Below are positions 30,815-40,883 of a stretch of 64,000 nt of DNA, piece by piece (the first letter of the stretch is position 1; each line of letters opens with the position of its first letter). The notes below the pieces were generated by a model. It did not search any database, was not told the DNA's origin, and saw only the letters and a program-made list of their open reading frames with translations. The stretch comes from Microbotryum silenes-acaulis. Its lineage: Eukaryota > Basidiomycota > Microbotryomycetes > Microbotryales > Microbotryaceae. Where the stretch lies: positions 489,001-553,000 of the forward strand of contig QPFY01000001.1 in the NCBI GenBank assembly GCA_003665825.1, written 5' to 3'. The position numbers were made by a program, and so were the translations under genes.

Positions 30815-33800
30815 TCATCCTCTCCTCCTCTCCACGCTTTCCATCCTCGTCCCGTGCTTCTGCATCCTCCATCTCCCACTGCTGATCATCTCCAAAACCA
30901 TCCCCGTGAAGATCTCGATCGTCCTGCCCGCCCCTTCCTGTTCGCTGAGCTTGGCCTTGAGCTTGGGGAGGCCAAAGAGCCGTTGCAGTGTCGTGTAGTG
31001 GGCGTCCTCGATCGTGTCGCACCCGAGTGCGTCGCAGAGCACGCCCCTTGCCGCGAGTCAACGCAGTCGAAAAAGTAGTGGTCGGTGTCGTCCACCGGCG
31101 CTTTGCAGACGAGGCACGCGGGAGAAGTGTCGTGGTTTTGTTGGTGCTGCAGCTTGCGCGTCGGGGTGAAGCGGAGAATCAGCTTGAACCAAACTTCCCT
31201 CTCCCTCGCCGTCAGTGCCTTCGAGTTGACCGCCTTCCAGAAGCTCCTGAGATCGTCCGGCTGCGGTGGTCCCTTGAGCCCGAGCGTGTTGGTAAAGGCC
31301 TTCGCGTTCAGGACCCGGCGGATGCGACGGATCGTGTAGGGTCGAGCCATGTTCAGCAGCTTGTACTGGCTCGCCTGTTGTGGAAGCACCGGGTCCGGAA
31401 GGCGCTGCTCCATTGCGAAGCGGGCCACGGGCTTGGGGAGGATCGCCTCGAGCAGTGCGCTGGTGCCGATCCGGGGAGGCACGTTGAGCCGTCCCGCCGC
31501 CAAGGGTGTGTTCTTGTGTCGATCGACAGTGAACCGGTACCAGGCCGCGATTGCCAGTCGCTGTGGGAGCCCGCGTCGATCGTACTCGCTGTTGTCGCCG
31601 AGCACATCCGCCGGCGGCGTCCAGAGGTGAAACCCCCCACCCGCATACAACTCGCGCCGATAGAGATCCGCCACCTTCGGGTAGCCCTGGAGACGAAGGT
31701 AGTCAGGTACATGAACCGCGTCGATGGTCTGTTTCCCTCTGATGGGGGTGTGGAGGCTGCTGAGCAGGTTCGCGGTGGTCAAGGCCCTCGGGTTGACCTG
31801 CGCGTCGTGATGTTTCGGAACGCCCAGTGCGGCGTGCCATCGGGGATGAAGTCGTTGGGGATGGGAGTGGATGGATGTGGCCAGGTCGAGGTCGGGCTGA
31901 GCTCGCTGGAGTGCCGCGCGCGCAAGTCCTTGCCAGATCGCGCCAGAACCGCCGAGAAGAACGTCCCACATCCGTGCCGCAACCGCGTCCACGACGTCCT
32001 GCATCCTGATCACCCCCAGTCCCCCCTTGAGCTTGGCTGTGAACACGATGTCTCTGCCGTAGCTGATCCTGCCCTTGCCCCCATGGACGAAATCGACGAG
32101 CATGTCATCGAGCTTTTTGACGACTTCGGGCGGCGGGATGTCGGCTGCAAGGAAGTGCAGGATCTTGGGGATGGCGTACCGATTGACGTAAAAGGCACGG
32201 GTGTGGTGCGTGAGCCAGCAATGCTGGACCGCCTCCAGCATTGCCTTGAGGCGTTCGATGAGATTCACGTAGGCGAGTTCGGTGTCGCCGCTGGGGTCGA
32301 AGGGGAGGCCGATCCACTCGAGCGACTCGCCTGCGGCCTTGACGACGAGCAGGCATTCCCCCGGGTCCCAGCGGCGTCCGATCGGTAGGACGACCGTCTT
32401 GTCCGTGTTGAGCCGGCCATTCATTGCCTGCCTCCAGTCGAGCGCCAGGTCATCGAGCAAGTTGAGTGACTCCAAGCCCGCGATGGCGACGACAACGTCA
32501 TCGGCAAATGCAAGTGATGTAATGGCGCGGCTCTGTGGGTACGGATAAAGGGCAGGGATTGCAAGATTCAGCGCAATGTTTCGACGGTGTAGAGCATCCA
32601 GGAACGGCTGAAACACGATGTCCCAGACCGATGACGACGCCGGGTCCCCTTGGCCGAGCCCACACGTCAGTCGCACCGGCGCCATCAGGAACCCATTGAT
32701 GATGTAGCGGGCCGAGGTCGAGTCACCCGAGTAGAGCATCCTCAGCACGCGAAGAAAGATGGCAGGAGCGCCCAGAGCGTCAAAGATGGCAAAGATTTAG
32801 TCATGCTCGACGAGGTCGTAGGCGGATGATTGGTCAAGAGACAAGAGCGCGGCCATGGGGAACTCGGTCCTGCGTGCACCAAGTTCCTCGACCAGGAGAC
32901 GAAGGTGTAGCGCAGCGTCGGCCGATCGGCGGTCCTTGACGAATCCGTGCTGCTGCGGCGGGAGGAGATCGGGCAGAAGGTGGTTGAGTCGGGCGACGTA
33001 GACCTTGGTAAAGATCTTGTAATCGCACTCGCGCAGGGTGATAGGCCGGTACGACGAAAGGTCGGCGCGATCGGCATGTTTCTTGTGGGGCTTGTAAATC
33101 AGGCGCACGAGTCCCTGCCCCTGCTTGGGAGAGAGTGAGCCTCGCTCGATCATCGCGTTGTAGGCCTTGGTCAGCACCTTGGCCCACGCCTCGGGTGCGG
33201 TCTGGTAGAGTTCGTAGGGCATGCCCGACGGTCCCGGCGATCGCCCCGGGTGCGTCGTCCCGATCGCGGCCACGACCTCGTCCTCGGTGATCGGTCGCTG
33301 AAGTAAGTCGATCTGCGATTCCGAGAGTTGGCGCAGAAAGAGCGGATCCGAGCACGGGTCGTCGCAAGTCCGTGCCGCCCTGATCGGCACGAGGAATTCG
33401 TCCCGAAGTCGGTCGACGCGATCCGGGTCACGAGGCTCGATGTGGTAGAGGCGCTGGAAATGCGCCTGCGTGTGGTCAAGAGCGATATCAATGTCATGCC
33501 TTAGCTCTCTGTTGGCCAAGCGCAGTGCTGTGATCTTGGAATCCGAGTTCCGCGCCGCGAGCTTGGAGTGGACCGGCCGCGACAGTCGTTCCTCGGAAGC
33601 GATCTCGGGGACGTGGGCTCGGATCCGGAGTAGGCGCGCGCGCTCCTCGACCGCCCGCTTGAGTTCCTCCGACGTCCTCGTCCATTCTGCCGTGTCCTCG
33701 TCCCTCCATATCGGTAACGCCTCCAGATCCTGCACCCTCCCCACCAAATACTCCATCCGTTCCGACCGCTCCCGATGCAGCCTCCTCGCCAGCTCACCAC

Positions 33801-34716
33801 CCCTATCCCTGCACGCCTCCAGAATGACCTCGAGCTCCCCCACCGGTTCCTCCCCGCTTGCCCCTTCCAACCATCCTTCCATCATCCGCTGAAATTCCAC
33901 CGTCTTGAAGGTTGTGGTATTAATTCGATGTAGTTGGTTGGATGTGGTAGGTAGGCTGAGCTGTGGGAGAGTCGCATCAAGATCGTCTGAGAGAGCCAGC
34001 ACAATCAAGACCGGTCGGTGATCGGAGAGATCCTTGGGGTAGTCGTAGATCGTTGAGGCCTGGTCGAGCCTTTTCTGGTGAGTTCGTTGTAGGAGAAAGT
34101 AATCAAGCCGGGAAAATGAGTTGGGTCGCTTGCGATTGGGGTTGGGTCGAGTGAAAGATGGGGTGATGGGGTGCTTGTAGCGGATGCAGTCCGTGTAGGC
34201 CGAGTCGAGCTTGCCTATCAGGATCGGCCAGTGGTGGCCGCGCCGACTTTGGTTCCGCCGATCGACTTCTGGGCGCGGGCAGTCGTTGAGATCGCCGCCA
34301 AGGAGTCGGACGTGGGATTTCTGTGTTTTGTGAAATAAGAGTTTGTCAAAGAATTTTGCTCGTTGTTTTGGTTCAACGGGCGCGTAGATGTTGTTCATTT
34401 CGAAAATTTTAGTGTCGCCCCGCAGACGAAAGGAGGTGACCAGGATCCGTCCGTTGAGTGCCGAGTGGGTGCGCAAGAGCTCGGCGTTGATCAGGGGGGA
34501 GTCAGCCGGAATCAGAGTCAGACAATGTTGGTTGATGAAGAGCTTGCCCTCGTACTTGTCCTTGATGAGTTGCCAGAGGTGCGGTCTGATGAAGTGCTCT
34601 TGTACGAGAATGGCCGATGCTTTGAAAGTGGATAGGTAAGCGTAAATGTTGCGTCGTTTCTCCGGGACCCCCATGCCCCTCCTCACGTTCCAGGTGATGA
34701 TGGTGTGCTTGATCAT
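30815..34716 (-). pseudogene. ORF2 of LINE L2: endonuclease and reverse transcriptase
   Basis: Start ATG at 34716-34714 overlaps the ORF1 stop as TAATG. APE endonuclease: [88 protein letters not shown] and the catalytic FADDVVVAI. C-terminal zinc motif CLVCKAPVDDTDHYFFDC. A TAA at 32797-32799 sits between VEHD and IFAIFDALG, where L3 has Trp (AWIF), and is the only stop up to about 31045. There, a one-base shift moves the true C-terminus (LGCDTIEDAHYTTLQRLFGL) into another frame ending near 30815. Otherwise about 1,290 codons are preserved. Confidence 0.85.
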
Positions 34717-36950
34717 TAATGGGTAGTTGAGGTCGAGGCGCTCTTGGCGGTGGTGACGTCCTCAAAGAGGGGGAGGGCGGGCAGGACATCGTCCTCGGGC
34801 TCGTGGTCGGACCATCTTTTCTCCTCGGCTACCCCCTTTGCTTTCCCTCGGTCCACCTTCGTCACGCCAACCGGCATCGCCGCCGCCGCCGACATCGACC
34901 TCGTCACCCTCCGCCCCTCTATTCCATCCTTGACAACGACGCGGCTCTTCCCTTTGATGATCACTCGCTTGGCGTCGGTCGGTTCGTCACTCGGGTCACT
35001 GAGGTCCGCCGCAGTCTGCGACCTCTTCATCACCGGCTTCTTGAACTTCGCAGCGGTCCCCCTGATGTTGATGGAACGTATCTCACCGTCCTCATCCCAC
35101 GTGGCAAAGTTGTGACGCACCAAAGGGGCTTCAGCGTCAAGCCTCCTCTCGATGCTTTGGTCCCGCTCGAGTCGTGCCTGCTCAACCCAGTTAGCTCTGA
35201 TCCTGTCCCACTCCTCCCCCTCGCGTAGCGACTTGGCGAGAGTTCCGGGTGACAAAGGTGGGGTTGGTTCGTGGGGAGTCAATTCGCGGGAAGCGGTGGC
35301 GGCGGTTGCTGTTGCGTCGCTGTCATCGTCATTGTCCAGCCTGTTCGTCTCCCCTAAGTCCGTCGCTTCCGCATTCTCCGCTTTCGTCGCTCCCCCCGCC
35401 TCGTCCACATCGTCCACCTCTGTCGTCACCTCCCCTTCCTCCATCTCCGTCGCCACCTTGCCTTCTGTTTCGCCCCTTCCATCCGCCATCACCTCATCCT
35501 CATCAATCACCTCTCCATCGGATCCTCTGCGGTCCTCTAAAACCGACTCGTCCTCGCTCTCAATTTTGATGACCTCCGTTTTCGCGGTCGCCTCCGATTC
35601 CATCTCCGAGTCCTCCGAGTCCTCGTCATCCGCCTTATCACCAGCGTCCTCCTCCCCCAATTCCTCCGGCCCCTGTCCGCTCTGGCCAGTTACCGCTTCC
35701 TCCTGTCCCTCCTCAACCTCGAGCCCGGCGAAGCGATTCTGTGATGCGATCCTGTTAACAACCGGCACAGGAATGGGGACCTCGGCCTCCACAATGTTGG
35801 TGTCGTTGGTGATGGTGTTCTTGTTGCTGTTGCTGTTGTGAGCCTCCTTTCGCTTCCTCTCCTGATCCAATCCGCAGGTTCCCACGTGACCCACGAAGTG
35901 GCACCTACCGCAAGCCGCCTCCTTCTCATAGTCATGGCGAAGGGCGGTGACCGGGATGCCTCGAGTGGGAAGGCCGATTCTCGAAGGTAGGATCTCTTTC
36001 AAGGTCGTGTTAGGGCGTTGGAACAGGGAGTCGTCGTCGAAGTGTAGGAAAGCCGAGTAGTCTCCGGCAACGTGGGCGAAGGCCAAGGCGTTGTCCACGC
36101 TGATAACGCGCAGAACCTGCACAAGTTGGCACGAATGTCCCTTGCCTGACAAGTCCTGCACTAGTGATTGGAACGATTTGATGATGGCGTCCATGGAAGG
36201 CACTCCTTGAACACCGACGTTGATTCAAAGCTCGACCATGTTATGGTGGAACCTGTGAGATTTCGCGAAGCGGGCCTTCGCCGATCGCCAAGTGAGAGCG
36301 GGGGGCGTCGTAAGCGTGGAGTCACGTGCCTCGCCGGTGACGAACCCAACCGTAACGCGATGGTGAGCCGCCCCATTACGCAGGATTGATGAATGTTGTA
36401 CGCCTAGGATCTGTGGTTGATAGGCCGCAAGGTGGTCCGGCAGAGGAACTCCAGGCTCAAAGCAGATAGGAGAGATCGGCGATAGCAGCCTCGTGACGCA
36501 GGCCACGAGATCGGTCTTGTCGGCATGAGACTCTCGCGAGGCGCTCTGGTGAGACAGAGTCACTTCAAGGGCGTAATCAAAGATGTTCTCGACAGACCGG
36601 TTCGCGTTCAAGGCCGAAAATTTCAGCGATGTGGCGGTGGCGACGGGGTAGAGTTCGGCGAAGTAGATGGCCTGGACCCAACGATCCATGCGGTTTCCGG
36701 GTACAGCACCTATGGCTTGTAGGAGGCTGCCCAGAGCCTTGGCACGCTGTTGTTGTTGTTGCTGTTGTTCAGGTGACTGAGTCGCCATCTGACTCGCAGC
36801 GGCGGCATAGTTGGGTGCGGCGGTGGCGGGGCCCGTGACTTGCGTCTTCTTCGAGCTTATCGGGATCTGGTCGCGGGGTGGCTGGACGCTGGTGGCGGTG
36901 CCGGCAGTGGGGACCCAGGGTCTCCTGTAGACATCTTGTCGGTGTATCAC
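34716..36950 (-). pseudogene. ORF1 of LINE L2
   Basis: About 744 codons in one frame with a single TGA near 36223-36225 (VEL-stop-INVG; L1 has Arg at this codon). Shared core with L1: AVPGNRMDRWVQAIY, LEVTLSHQSA, DLVACVTRLLSP, SCQLVQVLRVISVDNA. Zinc knuckle CGRCHFVGHVGTC (C-x2-C-x4-H-x4-C). The C-terminal third is very acidic with long Glu/Asp tracts, then a basic end. It would coat LINE RNA. No ATG is visible at the very N-terminus in this frame, so the exact start is open. The end is TAA at 34718-34716. Confidence 0.8.
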
Positions 36951-37022
36951 TTGTTAACTTGAGTATCGAAGACTGCGGTAGGGCGATTTCGAAGTGAAGT
37001 GGAGTGTTTTTTTTTGGAGTGA

Positions 37023-37043
37023 TGTGTGTGTGTGTGTGTGTGT
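37023..37043. repeat. TG/CA microsatellite outside the L2 5' end
   Basis: About ten TG units directly beyond the L2 5' edge. With the similar run at 30722-30744 it could be a target-site duplication in a dinucleotide repeat. Confidence 0.8.
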
Positions 37044-37082
37044 AATCATGTTGTCTAAATGCTGTAGGAATGTCACATTACT

Positions 37083-37169
37083 GGGGATGTAGCTCAGGGG
37101 TAGAGCGCTTGCTTAGCATTGTCTTGTGCGACTTGCATGAGGTCCCGGGTTCGATTCCCTGCCTCTCCA
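37083..37169 (+). tRNA. tRNA-Ala (AGC) with a 15-nt intron
   Basis: GGGGATG acceptor strand, D arm GCTCAGGGGTAGAGC, anticodon loop TTAGCAT with AGC at positions 34-36, intron of about 15 nt (TTGTCTTGTGCGACT) after position 37, and T arm CCGGGTTCGATTCCCTG. The mature length is 72 nt. The A box TAGCTCAGGGG and B box GGTTCGATTCC are good. A run of six T (37172-37177) follows, as Pol III termination requires. Mismatches: one each in the anticodon stem, the T stem (CCCTG for CCCGG) and the acceptor stem, so decay has begun or the gene is marginal. It lies 67 bp from the 5' edge of LINE L2. Confidence 0.75.
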
Positions 37170-37177
37170 TATTTTTT

Positions 37178-37349
37178 GTTGGCGTTGTGGGCTCTTCCTC
37201 TCGTCATGTTTGTTTGCAGTGCCAGTGGAGCTCCCACAAACCACTTTCTCATGTTTTGCAAGGGCGAGATTTCTTTTTTTCTTTTTTTGTGGTTTGAGGG
37301 ATAGGGCTAGTTGGAAAAAGCAGGGGCCAAGGAGGTCTGTGCAGCGTAC
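37178..37349. other. Unassigned flank of the tRNA gene
   Basis: About 170 bp, T-rich in part, no gene recognised; ends where LTR X3 begins. Confidence 0.5.
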
Positions 37350-37539
37350 TGTAAGGTGTCACTCCGCCTCCGCCTCACGACAACCTCGAGCCAACCTCAG
37401 CGGCTTCACGCTTGCCCTCGCGCGCGGCGCCGCAGCGTCTCTTCACCTTAGTCCTTTTAGTAGTCTTTCTTTGCCTGTGAATACACTGTTTGATCCTTTC
37501 TGTTTGGACTTGGAATCAGTGAGGCTCGAGAGCAATCTC
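37350..37539 (+). repeat. LTR X3, truncated
   Basis: TGTAAGGTGTCACTCCGC onward, homologous to LTR X1 up to GAGAGCAATCT, then it breaks off about 12 bp before the expected end. Confidence 0.75.
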
Positions 37540-37703
37540 ATTTACGAGGTTTTGAACAATGGAAGTCGAGGAAGAGAGATTCATCATTGTCAAAGTTGGA
37601 GACCTCAACCCACTCACAATCCTGAGGTCCATAGCCAGTCCAAAGTATTGAACGAGCCATGGCGAACGCGAGAGTTGAGAATCCTTTCAACAACAAAGGC
37701 CTC
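37540..37703 (-). pseudogene. Gypsy C chromodomain fragment (C3)
   Basis: On minus the sequence encodes [17 protein letters not shown], close to [17 protein letters not shown] of Gypsy C2, and DNA similarity to 12170-12350 is evident on both sides. Only about 160 bp survive between LTR X3 and the LTR of Gypsy A2, which cut into it. Confidence 0.7.
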
Positions 37704-37928
37704 TGTAAGGCCCGTGCACCTGGGCCTTAGAAGGAGGGGGGGCGCGCGCCTGGGCACTCTTAGTCTCTCCTCAGCAACTAACGTAGAGTGTCCAGGTGAG
37801 CCCAAGTGGATCAGGAGGCATTGTTGTAGCAGCGACTAATGTAGAGTGTCCAGTGTCAATCCTACATACTTTGGTCCTGTGATCTTATCGTTGTCGCTCC
37901 GGTGTGCACTCCTACGGGGTGTATTACA
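37704..37928 (+). repeat. 5' LTR of Gypsy A2
   Basis: 225 bp, TGTAAGGCCCG to GTGTATTACA; 30 bp longer than in A1 because of a G-rich insert near the start (AAGGAGGGGGGGCGCG). Followed by CTTTTTTCTTC, as in A1. Confidence 0.85.
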
Positions 37929-38011
37929 CTTTTTTCTTCACAACGGTCAAAGACGCACACCCCCAACGTGCGCCAGCGACACCCCAACGCAACAAACGAT
38001 AACGAACGACC

Positions 38012-38632
38012 ATGGCGCGTGGCAAGAAGGCCCAAGGGGCACCGCCACCAGCGTCAAACCAGCAAGACCAGACTGCCAAATCGAGCTCGGACGAGGAGCC
38101 GGTGGTGACGATGCCCAAGGGCCTGAACCTCATCGCACCCAAGCTCGTGAACGGCCCGCTCACCCTAGCATCGATCCGAGCGTTCCTGACCGACATGGAC
38201 AACCTGTTCATGCATCATGGTGTCAACGACATGGGATTTAAGGTCATGTTTATCCAAAACCACGTGGAGCATAACTATCTCAAGGACTGGCTAGTATCGT
38301 CGACGGAGGACCGCACGTTGAACAAATTCAAGGTCGCATTGGTTCGCAAGGCACTACCACTAGACTTCGCCTTCGACACCGAGAAGCAAATCAGACACTC
38401 GAAGCAGCGCAACGCGGAATACACCACATGGGCATTGGGACTTCGCGCACTCCAACTGCAACTCGGGCAAATGGCCCTCAGCGATGTGGAGTTTGTCAAG
38501 ATCCTCTTATTCAACATGGACACCCAACTGAGTGTAGTACTGCGCCAGAACAATCTCCTTATCAACACCGGTCTGCACCAAGACGACTTGGACTACCTGC
38601 GACGCAACAACAGATGTTTCAGCTGCCGCTGA
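38012..38632 (+). pseudogene. gag: Gag of Gypsy A2, internally deleted
   Basis: 206 codons, same start as A1 gag. Codons corresponding to A1 2691-2903 are missing in frame (213 bp); the join lies in GGACTAC, which occurs at both ends of the missing piece in A1. The C-terminus CFSCR and the TGA are the same as in A1. After the TGA the frame stays open into the protease, unlike A1. Confidence 0.8.
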
Positions 38633-39232
38633 ATCAATGTCGACCACTTCTCGCGAACCTGCACGGCCGAATGGCACTCGGCGCCGGATGTTCCCAAAGG
38701 CTGGGCCGAACAGGAGAAGAAAAAGACGAACGCAGGCCCGAAGGAGACTCTCAACCAGATTGCCGATCACGACAATAACGACTTCTCGACAGACGAAGAC
38801 AACGAGTACGCTCCTCGATTTCTCTCAATGATTCCCATGGTTCTGCACAACGACAAAGGCTCGGCGACGTTCAACGCACTTGCGGACTCCGGGGCCTCTT
38901 CCTCCTTCATTGCAGATAAGGTGGTTGAGAAACTGGGGTTAGTTAAGTACCATCTGCCTGTACCTTCAACGGTCAGAACTGCAATCAAAGGCCAACAGAG
39001 CGCGTTCCGCATTACCTCATTCGTGAAAATCCCAATCACGTCGGAAAATGGGGCCTGGGAAGCCGGAGAGACAATTCTGAAGGTGGCCAAGCTGCAGGAG
39101 CCCTTGGAAGTGGTGTCGGGGTTCAATTTCCTCACGAAGCACAAGGTGAACATCGATTGCGAGAACCACCAGATCCTGGTCCCACACCCGGAGGCTCCCA
39201 ACGTGACAATTGACCTGCTTGCGCCGATGTTT
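38633..39232 (+). pseudogene. Protease region of Gypsy A2
   Basis: Same frame as gag. Completes the zinc knuckle (DHFSRTC) and continues to the retropepsin [20 protein letters not shown], then the [11 protein letters not shown] block. Breaks off at the foreign patch at 39233. Because gag and protease share a frame here, this copy shows the ancestral arrangement better than A1. Confidence 0.75.
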
Positions 39233-39341
39233 GTGTCAAGAATCCAATCATACCTTATTATCTCTTGATACTATTCACTTCCATGCCCCTACTTCATTTG
39301 TACTAGCTAGCTTCATCTCTCCTCAATTCGTCATTCTGAGT

Positions 39342-39659
39342 CACCAGTCCGACACCGCATCGAACTCAAGGCGGGAGCAAAGAAGCCGAACTTAAAGGAT
39401 TATTGCACACCGCACCGTTATCGAACAGCGTGGAAACGGCTTCTGGACCAGCATCTCGCCGCCGGACGTATACGGAAGTCGTCATCCGAATACGCGTCGC
39501 CATTGTTCATCATCCCAAAGAAAGGCATGGAGAAGGACTAGTCAATCTTACCGAGATGGGTCTGTGACTACCGTGAGCTCAATGAGGGAACTGTTCGGGA
39601 CCGCACCCCCTTACCACTGCCAGACGAAATTCTGTCGGTCTGCTCGAAGGCCCGATTCT
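39342..39659 (+). pseudogene. Start of reverse transcriptase of Gypsy A2
   Basis: Encodes the RT finger region up to the WVCDYRELN block; has CGA where A1 has TGA (39422-39424) and CGT (Arg) where A1 has TGT (Cys), but has its own TAG near 39539. Ends abruptly at 39660. Confidence 0.8.
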
Positions 39660-40111
39660 TGTTGAGTGGAAGCCGAAAAAGGTTTCGGACTTGGGAGTAG
39701 CGACCGCTTGGGCTACTGGTGGAGCGTCGACGTGGCTACAGTGTGCGACGGACGGGCCGGGGGGGGGGGGAGAAGTCGTGAGGCGGCACGGACGCGGTCT
39801 GACGAGACAGGCGCGGAGCGGCTGGACGATCTGTTCTCTACCAAAGATTAGCAGTCTGGCTAATGTCGGAAAGCGGTAGAGAAGAGGAAGGGAAGCACAA
39901 GGAGCGCGAGTCTGACGAGGTTCTAGCAAGCGGGCGCGCAAAGGATCTACTGCAAATCGGGCGGACGCGCTGCCAAGCGTCAAGGGCAAACTCCAAGTGG
40001 GTCATTCGGGTGCTGAGAGGAGTCGTGTTGGACAACGGCCACAAGGGGAAACCTATCTGCGATGTCGAGTGTTGGTGAGCGAGGGAGTCCATAGCGACGA
40101 GACTCAGGTTG
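39660..40111. repeat. Dispersed repeat R, copy 2
   Basis: Begins TGTTGAGTGG at the break in the Gypsy A2 RT and stays homologous to R1 (25751-26186) to CAGGTTG. A run of ten or more G near 39760 is specific to this copy. A Copia H LTR start (TGTGAGATTG) follows at 40116. Confidence 0.65.
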
Positions 40112-40115
40112 CGAA

Positions 40116-40883
40116 TGTGAGATTGACAACCTCTTCTATTTCCTTCTCATATCTATCGAGAGATCAAGGCTCGCCCGGTCGAATCACCTGCTGTCGCCGT
40201 CGCCACCACCCAACAACGCGCACCTCACGGACCCTGTCCCAACCCAGCATGTCGCAAGATGCACTGGCTCAAGGATTGCCCCGACACCGCATGGGCCGCC
40301 GCTTTTCGTGCCCGCAAGGCTTCCACCGGCGCAACTTCCCGAGGACAAAAGAAGGGTTCCCCGGCCGTCGCCTCCCCCGCCGTCGTCGAGATGCCCGAGC
40401 CTACAATGTTCACTGCCTGTCTCCTCGCCACGCCGTCACCATTTCACAAATCGGCGTGGCTCCTCGACTCCGGTGCGAATCGTCACATGGCCAACGACAG
40501 TACACTTTTCTCGACGCTGCGCTCGTTTGCCGGCCCACCCGTTGCTGGAGTTGCCGGTTCGCTTCCTTCCACCGGCTGTGGCTCTGTCCGCATATCGACT
40601 CCTGCTGGCCCCGTCGTGGCGACCGATGTCCTTTTGGTGCCCTCCCTGCCGTGCAACCTGCTATCTGTCCGTCGCTTGGATCGCCTTGGGTTCAGCATCT
40701 CCTTTGGCTCCGGCTGCGCCAGGATCAGAAACTCCTCCGGCACCGTTGTTGCCACTGCTCAAGCTGTTGCAAATGACCTGTACGCGTTAAACGTCGCACC
40801 CTCACCCTGTATGCCCAATGCCCTCCTTGCCACCCCTCACAGAGTTTCCTTGCTGACTCTGCACCGTCGCTTCGCGCATTTAC
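40116..40883 (+). pseudogene. Copia H fragment (H2): LTR start fused to gag-protease
   Basis: The first 40 bp match the start of the Copia H LTR, then the sequence jumps to late gag (EIKARP), a zinc-knuckle CPNPACRKMHWLKDC, the protease LLDSGANRHM and the GAG-pre-integrase start LLTLHRRFAH. The junction falls at a shared GCATC-like pentamer, which suggests a microhomology deletion. At 40883 the Gypsy F1 LTR interrupts it. The frame is open, but the fragment lacks integrase and RT. Confidence 0.85.

Larger units (their letters stand above)
30721..37016 (-). mobile_element. LINE L2: nearly intact non-LTR retrotransposon
   Basis: Minus-strand element of about 6.3 kb with ORF1 (36950-34716) and ORF2 (34716-30815). 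The 3' end (30722-30744) and the DNA just outside the 5' end (37023-37043) are both TG/CA dinucleotide runs. The 5' edge is marked by a run of nine T on plus (near 37008-37016), the same as at L1. Interruptions are few: one stop in ORF1, one stop and one frameshift in ORF2. Confidence 0.85.
37704..39659 (+). mobile_element. Gypsy A2: second copy of the Gypsy A family, truncated
   Basis: 5' LTR 37704-37928, gag with a 213-bp internal deletion, protease, a foreign AT-rich patch (39233-39341), the start of RT, then a break at 39660 where repeat R2 begins. Sequence agreement with A1 is very high except for indels and CpG transitions. RT palm, RNase H, integrase and 3' LTR are missing. Confidence 0.9.

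Noticed and set aside
30988..32388. 466-codon open frame on plus strand
   Set aside because: It lies wholly antisense to the LINE L2 reverse transcriptase, has no recognisable domain, and its Arg-rich composition is what GC-rich antisense frames give.
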